Translations under genes and position numbers: made by a program
The notes under the pieces: model-generated
What the model was told of the DNA's origin: nothing
What the model saw: the letters and a program-made list of their open reading frames with translations, nothing else
Database searches by the model: none
NCBI RefSeq assembly: GCF_002776525.5
Contig: NC_045443.1
Coordinates: 41,827,492-41,891,491, forward strand
DNA: 64,000 nt
Reading direction: 5' to 3'
Origin: Piliocolobus tephrosceles
Taxonomy: Eukaryota > Chordata > Mammalia > Primates > Cercopithecidae
In this document: piece after piece, positions 22,762-33,823 of the stretch
Layout: each line of letters begins with the position of its first letter
How positions within the stretch are numbered: the first letter of the stretch is position 1

Positions 22762-24704
22762 ATTCATGGCATAAGAGGAGACGTACGACCTTTTTTTCCC
22801 TTTAAAACCTCAAAGTTCTTTACAAATAACTACTAAGCTTATTTTCATTTTACTAACTTGTAAAAAAAAAATGCTTTGATTTTATCTACTTCTCTTCTGT
22901 GGATTAATGAGATTATAAAATCTATGAACACTTCAGAAGAAATTGTATTAAACCAACAGAGGAAATTATCTACCTTGGAAACCTGGCCAGATTAATTGTT
23001 AAAATCAAAGATCTAAAAATCATGCTAACATTGCTGGAAAGTCCTTGAACGGTGCTTCTGTTTACTCTTATTCTGGATCTCTCATGTACAGAGAGGAAAA
23101 AAACATTATGATCATTCTTGGGAACTACTTCCTAGGTTTTAGAAGGTAGAACGCTTTATAACTTTTCATAGGTGTTTTTAGTGTCAACATTCACTCCTCT
23201 AATTTTTAAAAGCATAATAAGTGTATTTTTGTGGCTGCAAGTCAGATTATAGCTGGAAATGATTAAAATATTGCCTGGACTCCTTTTTTGAAAATTATTA
23301 TAATTGGCAAAGATCAAAAGCCATATTTATTAAGGTGTAATCTAATTTAGCATCTTATTACTTGAATTTCCAAATCAACTATAAATCAAATTTCAACAAC
23401 AACAAAACCATTTTAGTGATACTATAGTTGCTATTATTATTTTTAAAATATATGACTTTAAAATATATTTCTATTTTTTATTAGGTATAGATAATAATAA
23501 ATGTATTGTTTCAAAAAGTATTGAATTGCATGCATCTCAAAATTCACTAAGGAGAAAAACTGGCACAAGGAAAAGCAATATTAAATGAGCAAAAATCATT
23601 GGGAAAGTACATGTTGAGATTTCTTTATTTTAAAGCTAAAAGACAGAAGAAGATGGTTATGTTACTGCAGGAAAAAATGTAATGGTTCAAAATCCCTTCC
23701 ATCTATTTAGAACATATCTGATAGCACAAAGAAACTTATATGATAAGTTCATATGAAACCTGAGAGCATCTCACAGATTTTGTAATTTGTTACTATTCCT
23801 GCTATGACTATGCATACACTGTACAAAATATCTGCAGCACCCTCAACTCACTGTAAATAGAATCTATAAAATCTTCAGAATCTGAATATTTTTTTTCTCT
23901 CTAAAGTCAAAGGAAATCTCACTGAAGCTGCAAGACTCAGAACTGACTTCCTAACAAGTTTCCAAATGCTATTAGCAAAGACCTTTCCAAGGTAATGCGA
24001 AATTCTATGCATGGCCAAAGGGCCACCTTTTGTCAATTTCATAATCCGAATCTTAGAATAAAAGAAATCACAACAGCATAATCAATACATCAGTAATATA
24101 TGCCTACTGAGAACATTACATGCAGGAAATACTTGTTGATTGATTGGTTATATTAAATAAAGTTCATAATTTGGCAGAAAATGAAATTTTACACCTTCAA
24201 ATCTCATAAACCATATTTGTTAGGCATTTACTGTGTCTAAATATTGAGCTTGATATCAACCAGGAAGCAAAAACAACCAATTCATCAACGTACATGGATA
24301 TCTAGTTACTATTGACAATTCAAAGAAAACATTTTATGTGTCTTATGTATTTTGAACACAATGCCTTGAATAATTTGACAATTTAAATAAAAATGAATAA
24401 ACATTTTTAATTAAATAGGAAAGGTTATCGATTCCTGAGACTATTTCCTAAACATTGTTTAATTTTCTAGCATCAGAATATAAAATGCACAGTCCTGAAG
24501 GTTTCTGTTTGTGACAGATCAGACACTCTACAGAGGAAACTAGGTAGAATACTAATAAAATTTAAAGGACCTTGTAAATTTTAAGAGCACTACAATACCG
24601 TTTGTTTATTAGGAGCTTTAGATTCTATAAAGCTTTCCGGTTACTCAAATTGGCAGTCCTGAAATAACTTTGTTTCCAGTTCATAAGGATTAAAAATCAG
24701 AGAT

Positions 24705-24744
24705 AAAAACAAAACAATACAAAACAAAACAAAACAAAACAAAC
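24705..24744. repeat. (AAAAC)n microsatellite
   Basis: Imperfect aaaac array with one 'aatac' variant unit; no Alu body precedes it. Confidence 0.85.
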
Positions 24745-26211
24745 CAGAAGGTTAACCCTACTGACATGTCTATTCAACTATGTGAAATTTTGCTGACAGT
24801 GTAGCCTTTTCCTCTTTATTAGATTTGGTCATTGTTTTTAAAGGATTCAATATCCAAGCCCCACCCTCCATAAAAGACCTTTAAGTGAATAAAATATTAC
24901 CATAAATATTTGTTACAATAAAAATTAATTAAACAGAAAATTTAAACAATAATTTTTAAACCAGGAAATTGCATTTTAATTTTTTATAAGAGCAAACTTG
25001 TTTTAAGTAAATGTAACACATGTGAATTTCCTCTTTCCCAACTCTAGGCTTTGGTGTTAGTGTCCATGGTGACACATACTGGCTATATCAGGCAACAACA
25101 CCACTACAGAAACATTCAAGTTTTATTTTATTTCTATTTCTTGGTAGCATATTTTCCGAAGTGGTTTCCTTTTGCATATCCAACTCTTTAGTAAGTATGA
25201 ATTGCACTTTCAAAGCCATAGCACCAAAATAACAACAACAACAAAAAAAAAAAACCTGGGTGAGGTAGGGCAAGAAGCTTTAGTCCATCAGATATGTTAA
25301 ACCAAACTCCATTTCTCTTTTGCCTTCATGTATTCTTCACTATATGTGAATCTAGTCTGTCTGTACACGTTTAGTCATCTTTTAGAAGCTCTTACTACGG
25401 CAACTTTCCACAAACAAGCAATCCTCAGAAGCTATAATCAAAGTTGAAGGCTTGTTGCATTGGAATTTGCTTCTGACTGCACAACACATTTAAATATAAT
25501 TTGAGATGCAGACATTTGTACCCAGCCAATATTCATTGACTTCAAAAAAAAAGTTGTAAAATCCTAGGTACACAATTAATGATAATACAAGATACACTTC
25601 TAGATCAACATTTACTTGAAATCTTTCCAAAATACTTTTGAGACTATTATTCCCTTTCTCTTGTTATTGGTGGATGAAGGAAGAATGAGGGTCTTTCAAT
25701 GATAAATCTTTTCTCAAATATAGTGTGACTGTGATATACAGTAGGTAAAAATATTCAGAGGCATGAATTTTTCCAGAAAGCTACTCCCATAAAACAATTC
25801 CTCCAAGCAGGGCACCATTGTACCTGAAACTTTCAGAGATCAGTGTCTTAACTAAGATTAAGCTATCCTGTTTCCTACCTAAATCAATTTCACCCAAACG
25901 AGGCGCTTGTGTTATAATTCATTGTTCCCCAGATTCTAAAATCAACCATCTGCCATAGGAGTTTCTGCTGGGTAATTAAGGGACTACCCATTAGAACTGG
26001 CAAGAGTACAAATAAGGAGGAGAAGGGTGCGGCAGGAGAGAAAAAACACTTAGAAGAGATAGGGATATGTGTCTCGCACTGGCCCCTCTACACCTCAGCT
26101 AAGGTACTGTCAACCATGAGGCAATACAAAGTTAGGACGAACGGCGAGGACAACTCCTGCCAGGGTTATCGAAACTGAAATCACAGTGGGGATGCAGCAT
26201 GCCGGGCATAC

Positions 26212-26340
26212 CTTGAAAGAGAAAGGCTTTCGTCCCATTATGCAGCCCCGGGACCTGGCGCACTCCGGTCGTGGACTCCCCAAGTTCTAACTCTGATAGG
26301 ACGTCAATCTGTAGGGAAGGGTCCACACCAAGCCCCCAAA
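26212..26340 (-). CDS. NELL2: NELL2 coding exon 2 (residues 19-61)
   Basis: NELL2 is a secreted neural glycoprotein with an N-terminal laminin-G/thrombospondin-N-like domain, von Willebrand C domains and EGF repeats, acting as a ligand in axon guidance and neuronal survival. On the minus strand this 129-nt exon reads, with the single G from exon 1, VWGLGVDPSLQ...LFQ. It gives the start of the mature chain just before the laminin-G-like domain, with one N-glycosylation sequon (N53-G-T). The acceptor is CTCACCAG before 26340 and the donor is GTATGCCC from 26211 downward. Both junctions are phase 1, matching D62 being completed by the next exon. Residue 34 is Ser where I recall Thr in human. Later exons lie left of the window. 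Confidence 0.93.
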
Positions 26341-26803
26341 CTGGTGAGGGGTATGAGAGGGGAGAGAAAAAAAGGAAAAGCTCCATCAAAATGCAAGTCT
26401 CTTCCTCCAGGGCAGCAAAGAACCGCGTCTTCGCGACAATATTGGGAACTGAAGATGAGAGGCGACTGCCTCCTCCTCCACCGAGAACCTTACCTGAGAT
26501 CAGCAGCCAGGCTTTAAATAGCGGAGCACTCAGTGCCGTTTCCATGACCTACTTTAAACCCCTCTCTCTGCAAAGTTCCCCCTCAGCCTTCCGACCCTGG
26601 ACTAGGGGCGTGACCCGCCTGGCGGTCTCCAAGGCAAGTACAGAAAAAAAAAAAAAAACCCAAATCCAAACCCGCTCCCCTACTTCAAGCTTCCCATCCA
26701 GACCTACTTTGGGTCCGGGAAAAGCGAGGCTTCCCCAGCTAGACCATGCTGCCCCAAGGCGGGAGCCATCTCTTTCCCCAGTCCCAGCTCTGCGGCCACT
26801 CAC
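26341..26803 (-). other. NELL2: NELL2 intron between the first two coding exons
   Basis: 463 nt, starting GTGAGTGG on the minus strand and ending ...CCCCTCACCAG. A pyrimidine-rich tract (tttttttctctcccctctc on the minus strand) precedes the acceptor. Long open frames drawn across it on either strand read through the intron and are not genes. Confidence 0.85.
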
Positions 26804-26858
26804 CTGCTCCGAGACCGAAGATCAAACAGAATGTTCTCAGTAAGACCCGAGACTCCAT
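26804..26858 (-). CDS. NELL2: NELL2 start-codon exon, signal peptide
   Basis: ATG at 26858-26856 opens MESRVLLRTFCLIFGLGA plus one base. This is a hydrophobic secretory signal (cleavage expected a few residues into the next exon), identical to the NELL2 N-terminus as I know it. The start context GCACCATGG has A at -3 and G at +4. In genomic sequence an in-frame TAA lies upstream in the 'TTTTTAAAG' stretch, supporting this start. The donor GGAGCAG/GTGAGTGG lies at 26804/26803. The 5'UTR continues to higher coordinates toward the CpG-rich region; its extent is not determinable here. Confidence 0.93.
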
Positions 26859-26871
26859 GGTGCGGATCAGC

Positions 26872-26880
26872 TCAGTCCAT
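26872..26880 (-). promoter_or_regulatory. Two-codon upstream ORF before the NELL2 start
   Basis: On the minus strand ATG-GAC-TGA in context ACGATGG (A at -3, G at +4). It ends 13 nt before the NELL2 ATG and is out of frame with it. If retained in the mRNA leader, such a minimal uORF would be expected to reduce or condition initiation at the main ATG. Its presence in the mature leader is inferred. Confidence 0.55.
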
Positions 26881-26949
26881 CGTCTCCCTCTTTAAAAATA
26901 AAAATAAAAATCGAAGAGGTTCTTGGAATCAAGCGGGAAAACAGCGTTT

Positions 26950-28110
26950 GTCTCTCTTGCTGCTGCCTCGAATTTACTGATTAGTAGGATTAATACGCTT
27001 TGGTTGCCTAAGAAAGAAAAAGGAGGCCTCCCCAGGCGCGTGAAGAACTTAGACCCTCCAATGCGCACATCATTCCCACACGCAGAGCCGAGGCGGCGGC
27101 GGCGCGGCCAGGAGGGGGCCAGGAGGGAGGGGTCGGACTCGCCCCGGCGCGACTCCGCAGGGGAATTAGCTCCCGAGCCGAATAAAAGCAGCCAAACACT
27201 CGCACACCCGGTAGAAGAGGGGCGGCCTCAAGAAAGCCCGGGCTGGGGCGTCCCCGCACCCGCCCGTCTTCCCCGCCGCCCGAACCTGTTGTAAAGGCAG
27301 AGACAATGGAGAGAGCTCCCGGAGAAGCGCTGAGAGACTGCTCCTCCGGGAAGGGAGGGGCGGGCCGGGGGAGGCGGAGTGAGGAGGAGGGAGGGGCCGC
27401 CGAGGGCGAGGCCGGTGCTCCGCGTCGGTCTCCCGCACGGTCTCCTCGATGCCAAACCCGGTCTAGCGAGCCCCGGCGCCGTTGCAGCCTCAGCTCTTAT
27501 CCCTCCCTCTCTCGATGACACGGGCAATGCCAACCTCCTTTCGGGATTGAAAGATCTAATTCCAAGGTGCTAAGTTGATGGGCGGTCTTTTCTCTCACCC
27601 CTGGATTTCGGGCGCTTGTCTTGAAAGACAGGAGAGAAAAAAGACCACCCAGCCGCAGGAGACAAGGCTGGAGCAAGAAGCGCTCGCCCGCCCTTTAGGC
27701 AAAGGAGGGAAGCCCACGTGCATTCATGCACTGAGCTCCGAAGCACCCCCGGGGTGCAGGGCACTCCCCCTCCAGGACGTGCGGAGGAAGGCCACCAAAA
27801 CACGCTCCACTGCCGAGGTGGAGTTGGGCAAAGTAGATAGAGACTGGTGGAGACGGATGGCGAGCCTGGGAAGCCTCGGGAGTCCTGGTGGAGAGGTTCC
27901 CTGCCTGGGGCGGAGCGCTGGAGAGCTTCCCAGGCGCGGAGAGCGCAGAGGAGAACTTGGCCAGGAGGTGCTGGACCGCTCCGGGACCTCGCGCGCCCCC
28001 TGCCAAATACAGCGTGGAGACCTGGACTCTGTGGGACCAGCATACAGCAGAAGGCAAGGGGAACTGAGCCAGGGCGTCCGTTCACGCCAAAATGTACATA
28101 GAGGAGATGG
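26950..28110 (-). promoter_or_regulatory. NELL2: CpG-rich promoter region of NELL2
   Basis: Base composition changes sharply from AT-rich to GC- and CpG-rich here, just upstream of the NELL2 start exon. It includes 'ggcggcggcgcggcc' at about 27091 and GC-box-like sites (ggggcggcc near 27219, ggggcggg near 27358, gggcgg near 27580). No TATA box is evident at a plausible position. Dense open frames on both strands are composition artefacts. The transcription start and strand balance are not visible from sequence; an antisense promoter is possible. There is no transposon inside, in contrast to the rest of the window. Confidence 0.75.
27348..27379 (+). promoter_or_regulatory. G-quadruplex-prone tract in the CpG region
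   Basis: gggaagggaggggcggg followed by ccgggggagg gives four or more G-runs of at least three bases with short loops on the plus strand, the template strand for NELL2. Confidence 0.6.
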
Positions 28111-29365
28111 TTAGAGAGATAGATAAATAAACACATAAATACATAAATAAGCAGAGGGAGGAGAAAGAGCCCAGGCGAGAGAGAAGAGCCATCCCACTGT
28201 TGACCACACTCATGCAGGCTCTACCTGCCCTTCACCATATATATGCCCGGGACCATAACAGTGTTGTAATTTGAGATCCATTTTTCAGCAGACAATGGCA
28301 CATAATATTTTTTTAACATATCCCGAAAATGTTTAGGTAAATTTTGAGGAATGACATTCCACTTTCATTTTGGAAAAGTTAAGAGTTTCAAAACCCATTA
28401 TAGTATTAATCTGTACGATGATCAATTGAGTTTCTTAAACTTCCATGTAAATATGTGGGTGCTGAATTCTCCAACTGAACACTACACGGCTACAGTTACC
28501 AAAATACCTACTGGGTAGTCTGAGCCCCCTGCAAGGCAGCAGTATAATAGACGTTTTATCTATAGATATATAGATACAGAATTATCACATAGTGGAATAC
28601 ATATACTATGTTATACTATAGGGAAAGGGGTATTTTTAGTTCTGCCCTTAGAATTTTTAAGAGAAAAGAATCAGAATTTGGGAGCTCTTTTAAATTAATT
28701 TTTAATTCTCTCTTATCGAATTTCCCATTTAATTCTATTTGTAACTTCGTAAAGTTTGAGAAATATTTCAGTACTTACAAGTGATAAAGTATTGTCATAT
28801 GCAACTTCCCAAATTTGAAAAACTATGCCAAATAAATAATACAATTTAATTAATCAATGAAAAGAAATTAATCATCAGAGAATTAAAGACCTTTCTAGAG
28901 TAGTGCATCTAAAATGTTAAATTGTAATAAGTATCTACAAAAGTTACACAAAATAAATTTTAAATAATGTATCATTTACATGTTATTGTTAGAGAAAAGA
29001 ATAAAACATATATATATATATATACATACGCACATGTATTTCCATGTAAAAGTCCTCCTAAGCAACCTGTATTCAACCAACTCATGAAAGTAGGGATACT
29101 CTCCAGTTTCTCTGACTCTCATCCATGATAGGCTGAAAGCTGGTGGTTAATGGGCTTATCTCCTGTACCATGCACACTGAGGCTCCCTCCAGAACAGTGG
29201 TATTTGGTACCCAAAATAATTCTAGTTGAACCTGCTACTGTAATTATTTGACCTATGGAAATCATTAAAATATGAGTATGGGGAGGGGTGAAGGGTCGTT
29301 TCTATAAAAATAAGGTGTAAGGCTTAGAAACCCATAGTAAAGGTGAGTCATTGCATTAGCTAGGG
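28111..29365. other. AT-rich 5' flank, nothing recognised
   Basis: Abrupt return to AT-rich sequence. A (TA)n run lies at 29009-29025. No gene or transposon recognised. Confidence 0.45.
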
Positions 29366-29465
29366 CAGAGTTTCTCAACCTGGGCAGGAGTTTTCAACAT
29401 TATAACTACTAACATTTTGGGGCTGGATAATTCTTTGTTGGGGCTGTCCTGTTAGTTGAATTCTT
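29366..29465 (-). mobile_element. MER20-like hAT fragment
   Basis: 'agtttctcaacctggg...aacattttggggctggataattctttgttggggctgtcctgt' matches the reverse strand of the MER20 hAT element. Confidence 0.6.
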
Positions 29466-29759
29466 GGTCTCTATCTACGGAATGCCAGTATTTTCAGTCT
29501 TCCATTTTATCTATGCGTTTTTTGACTATATCTCTTTGTGAAGCATTTAAAATTGGTAATCTAGGGAATACAATACACATACTTAACTTTTCGCCTTCTA
29601 CCTAGAGTCCATATGTTACCACTTCAGTTGAAATATAGAAGCTTTACTACCACATAAATCCCTTTATCCTCAACTCTTTAGGTTGTAGTTGTCTTATGTA
29701 TTATATGCACATCCACCCAAACTCCTTTTAGACAATGTTAAAGTTTTGCTTGCAATCGT

Positions 29760-30301
29760 TGTTGTAGGCATAATAATACTCCAATCCCCTCCCCCTTAAG
29801 AAACAATCTTTTCCAGGTACTAATCCCTGGAACCTGTGAATGTTACCTCACGTGGCAAAGGGGATTTAAGGTTGCAGATGGAATTAAGATTGTTAATCAG
29901 GAAACCTTAAAATAGGAAGATTATTTCAGATTATCTGGGTATGCCCAATATAATCACAAGGGCCTTTAAATGAGGAAGAAGGAGGCAGAAGCAGAGGTCA
30001 GATTAATGCAATATGAGAAGAACTCGACTTCCTATTACTGCCTATGAAGATGGGAAAATATAGAAGGGCTATGAGACAAGGAATATGGGAGGCATCTAGA
30101 AATTGGAAAGGGCAAGAAAAAGGATTATTCCTTAGAGCCTCCGGAAAGGATTACAACCCTGCTGATACTTTGACTTTTACCCAAAAAAGTCAAGACTATT
30201 TTAGACTTCTCAACAACCAAACTGTAAGACAATCAATTTGTATTGTTTTAATCCACTAAATTTGTGGTAATTTGTTACAGCATCCATGGAAAACTAATGT
30301 A
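29760..30301 (+). mobile_element. MaLR (MLT1-type) LTR
   Basis: 'tgttgtaggcataataatactcc' through 'taatccctggaacctgtgaatgttacct', 'ggatttaaggttgcagatgg', 'taatcacaagggcctt', 'ttagagcctccggaaagg' and 'tttgtggtaatttgttacagc' to 'aaaactaatgta'. Complete LTR, solo. The short open frames in it are incidental. Confidence 0.8.
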
Positions 30302-30850
30302 AGTACTGACTACATGAGGCAAAGTTCAGTAAACATGGTTGACTCTAACCACACTTAGATCCCTCCCTACCATACACACATTTCAAAGCTAAGTAAAACG
30401 TCCAATTTTTAAACTCACAGATGAGCTTTAAATTAAGAAAAGAAAATCCCCAGGTGCGAGGAAAAAAAGATATAGCAGAAGATGGAAAGAGAAAGTGATA
30501 GCTGGTGCAAGAATTGGGAGAGGGTGGAACACAGGGATTCAGACTCTATCAGGACCCTAAGAAAATGGAGTGGGATTTTAATATCCACACCAGAACTGAA
30601 AACAACAAATTTTGGAAGCCAGGTAAGGTGATGATATTACTGATTCTTCTGATAAGAGTAGTAAGCTTTGAAGAATTATATCTCCTACAAAAAGAAACTT
30701 TTGAAACTTTAAAACTCTTCATGTTGGCCCAAGAAGTGGCAAAATGCTTCCAGCTGCACATGCCCTTGTGGAAAACCAACGCACCTATACTAGATGTCAA
30801 ATCTTAAGCTTTGCCACTTGCAGGTACAAGGTCCAAAATCACATTCCTCA
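30302..30850. other. Flanking sequence, nothing secure
   Basis: A 100-codon open frame (30505-30807) has no family signature and no gene context. The right end may already be L1M 5' sequence. Confidence 0.35.
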
Positions 30851-31057
30851 CTGGTGTGGAAATTCTAAAATCAAAAAGTAGCATTAAACTCCCAGGGTCT
30901 TCTGAAGAAGCAAATGTAAAATTTATTTTAAGTGGCTTTCTATGACTTCTGGTACACAAGAGGAAAAGTCCTGCTGTGCAATCATACTAACAATAATAAT
31001 TGCCATTGTTATTGTTATTACACTGAAATAAAAGACCATGAAAAATAGTCAAGAAAC

Positions 31058-31060
<3 letters not shown>

Positions 31061-31092
<32 letters not shown>
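31061..31092. repeat. (GA)n microsatellite
   Basis: Sixteen uninterrupted dinucleotide units. Confidence 0.95.
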
Positions 31093-31096
<4 letters not shown>

Positions 31097-33185
31097 GAGA
31101 ATTAGTATCTCATGAATTCAGGATATCAAAAAATAAAGTGACAGAAAGCATAAAATAAGACTGTTTAAGTGATTGGAGATATTTTTAAAGGTATATAAAA
31201 AATAATGAAATGACAGAATTGTATGAGAAAAGAGTAGACATATCTCAAAATAGAACTTCTAAAAATAAAAGTATATTTAAAAACAATATTAAAAACCATT
31301 AGCTCTAATAAGTAACAATAAACAGTGGTAAAAATTAGTGACAAAAAATTGAAAACAAAAGATGTGAGAATATTACTGAGAATGTGCCAAGACTGATAAA
31401 AAGAATGGAAAACATAAACAAAACATGAATGCTACAATTAAAATACCCAACACACAGCTAATTAGAGATGTGGAATAACAGACTAGAAAGAATAGAGATA
31501 TACAGTATTATAGATAACATTTAAACAAATAAAATTAAAAAGTTTTCAAGAATTAAAGAATATCATGGGGCTCCAACTCTGGATAAAATGGATTAAGTAC
31601 TCTTAACCATTTCTCCCACTGAATGCCATCAAACTTCAACAGAATGTATAAAGTATTTGAGGACTCTGAATATTACATGGTATCAAGCAAACTGGGAAAG
31701 AAAACCAGAGTCTGAAGTACTATCATACTGGCAGTGAGTACTTTGTTTCTTGTTCTTGATTTTTGTTTTTTGTTTTTTGATTTTTGGCCAGTCAACTGAA
31801 GCAGTAGGAGTGGAAAATGAACAAATAAATCTGTAATTGGTTGTGACCAATTAGTTGTAAGCACCACTGCACTCAGACCAACCAGGCAGTGATTACCAGC
31901 CAGGTCATCACTTTGTAGTGTTGCACACTACAAAGTCTTAAAACCACACAAAAGGAAGACTAGTCAAAATCTTTTGTCTAAATTCAAATGGGTCAATTGC
32001 CTGCTTAAATTTTTAAAAATCCAACATTCACCACAGTACTTAACAAAATTCAGAGTTTTATAACATAATATTAAAATATGGAGGTTATAATAAAAATTAT
32101 TTGGCATATGGAGAACTAAGAAAACTTCAACATAAGTGAGAAAAATACAATCAACAGATACTAATGCCAAGATGACACAGATGTTGGAATTATCTAGAAA
32201 AGATTAAAGAAACCATTACAAAAATGCTCTAACAAATAAACACAAATACTCTAGAAACAAATGAAAGACAGAAAATGGCAGCAAATACGTAGAAGATATA
32301 GACAAGAACCAAGTGGAAATTTTAGAGCTGGAAAACAGAATAATTGAAATTTTAAAAAAAAGACTCATTAGAATGGATCCAGTAGCAGAATGAAAATGAT
32401 AAAGGAAAGAATTAGTGAGCTTGAAGACAGATCAATTAAAATTACCCAATCTGAACAAAAGGGAGAAGACTTTATTTTTAAAATGAACATAGCCACAGGA
32501 ACCTGTGTGACAAAATGAAAAGAAAATGTCATCGGAATTCCAGAAGGGGAGAAGAAAGAGTGCAGACATTTTGTCATTGTTGTTAATCAAGAAAGAATGG
32601 CCTAAGATGTCTCAAATTTGGCAAAAGACATAAACTTACAGATTCAAGGAGTTCAGCAAACTTCAACAGGATACACTTAAAGGAATCCATAACCAGAGTG
32701 CTGAAAACAATAGAAAAAGGAAACTATCAATAGAGAAAAAAAATCCTAAAAGCAACAAGAAAAAATGGCATTACATATAGGGAAACAACAGTTTGAATGA
32801 ATGCAAACCATGGAGGCCACAAAAAAGTGGAATTTTTTTTCTAAGTGTCCAAAGAATTTTGTCATCCCAGAATTCTGTATCTGTTAAAATATCCTTCAGG
32901 AATAAATAAGAAAGAAAAACATTCTCTGATAAAGAAAATCTTTAAAACCTGATTGCCAATAGACCTACTCTAAAATTATTGCTAGAGAAAGTTCTTCAGG
33001 CAGAAGGGAAATAATACCAGAAAGACAACAGCATATCAGGAATGAACAGTAGAAATGGCAAATATTTGGGTTAAAAATATATACTATTCTTGAGTACTGT
33101 AAAATATGTTTGATAGTTATATTATTTTTCCATTGCTGCTATAACAAATTACCACAACTTTGATGGATTAAAACAATACAAATTC

Positions 33186-33235
33186 ATATACATATATATA
33201 CACATACACACAAACACACACACACACATATACAT
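33186..33235. repeat. (CA/TA)n microsatellite
   Basis: Mixed acac/atat array next to the Alu tail. Confidence 0.85.
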
Positions 33236-33247
33236 CTTTTATTTATT

Positions 33248-33517
33248 ATTTTTTTTGAGATGGCTGGAGTGCAGTGGCACCGTCTCGGCTCACTGCAACC
33301 TCCGCCTCCTGGGTTCAAGCAATTCTCCTGCCTCAGCCTCCCGAGTAGCTGGGATTACAGGCAGGCACCACCAGCCCTGGCTAAGTTTTGTATTTTTAGT
33401 AGAGACAGGGTTTCACCATGTTGGCCAGGCTGGTCTCAAACTCCTGACCTCAGGTGATCCACCCTCCTCAGCCTCCCAAAGTGCTGGGATTACAGTCGTG
33501 AGCCACCGTGCCTGGCT
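33248..33517 (-). mobile_element. Alu (S-type) with deletion at its head
   Basis: Antisense Alu in which 'gagatgg' joins directly to 'ctggagtgcagtggc', so about 20 bp of the usual 'gtctcgctctgtcgcccagg' segment is missing. Confidence 0.9.
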
Positions 33518-33525
33518 ATATACTT

Positions 33526-33823
33526 TTTTTTCTTTTATTTTGAGTCTCCTTCTGTCACCCAGACTGTAGTGTAGTGATGCAATCTCAACTCACTGCAATC
33601 TCTGCCTCCTGGGCTCAAGCAATTCTCCTGCCTCGGCCTCCCAAGTACCTGAGACTACAGACATGTAACAACATGCCCAGAAAAAAAATTTTTTTTGTAT
33701 TTTTAGTAGAGTCATGGTTTTATAATGTTGGCCAGGCTGGTCTTGAACTCCTCATCTCAAATGATCAACCTGCCTTGTCCTCCCAAAGTGCTAGGATTAT
33801 GGGTGTGAGCCACCGAACCTGGC
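33526..33823 (-). mobile_element. Alu (older type)
   Basis: Antisense dimeric Alu immediately beside the preceding one, more diverged ('agactgtagtgtagtgatgc'). Confidence 0.9.

Larger units (their letters stand above)
22581..26211. other. Single-copy-looking part of the NELL2 intron
   Basis: About 3.6 kb directly downstream of NELL2 coding exon 2. I see no transposon of size. Minor items are a 24-bp tandem pair at 22711-22761 and an (AAAAC)n run at 24705-24744. Open frames are short and without signature. Intronic enhancers could be here but cannot be read from sequence alone. Confidence 0.5.

Noticed and set aside
26271..26843. 190-codon plus-strand open frame across the NELL2 exons
   Set aside because: It spans a clear minus-strand intron and two minus-strand exons; it arises from GC-rich composition.
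27570..28136. Overlapping long frames on both strands in the CpG-rich region (179 to 188 codons)
   Set aside because: CpG-rich DNA is poor in stop codons. No splice pattern, domain or codon bias supports a protein.
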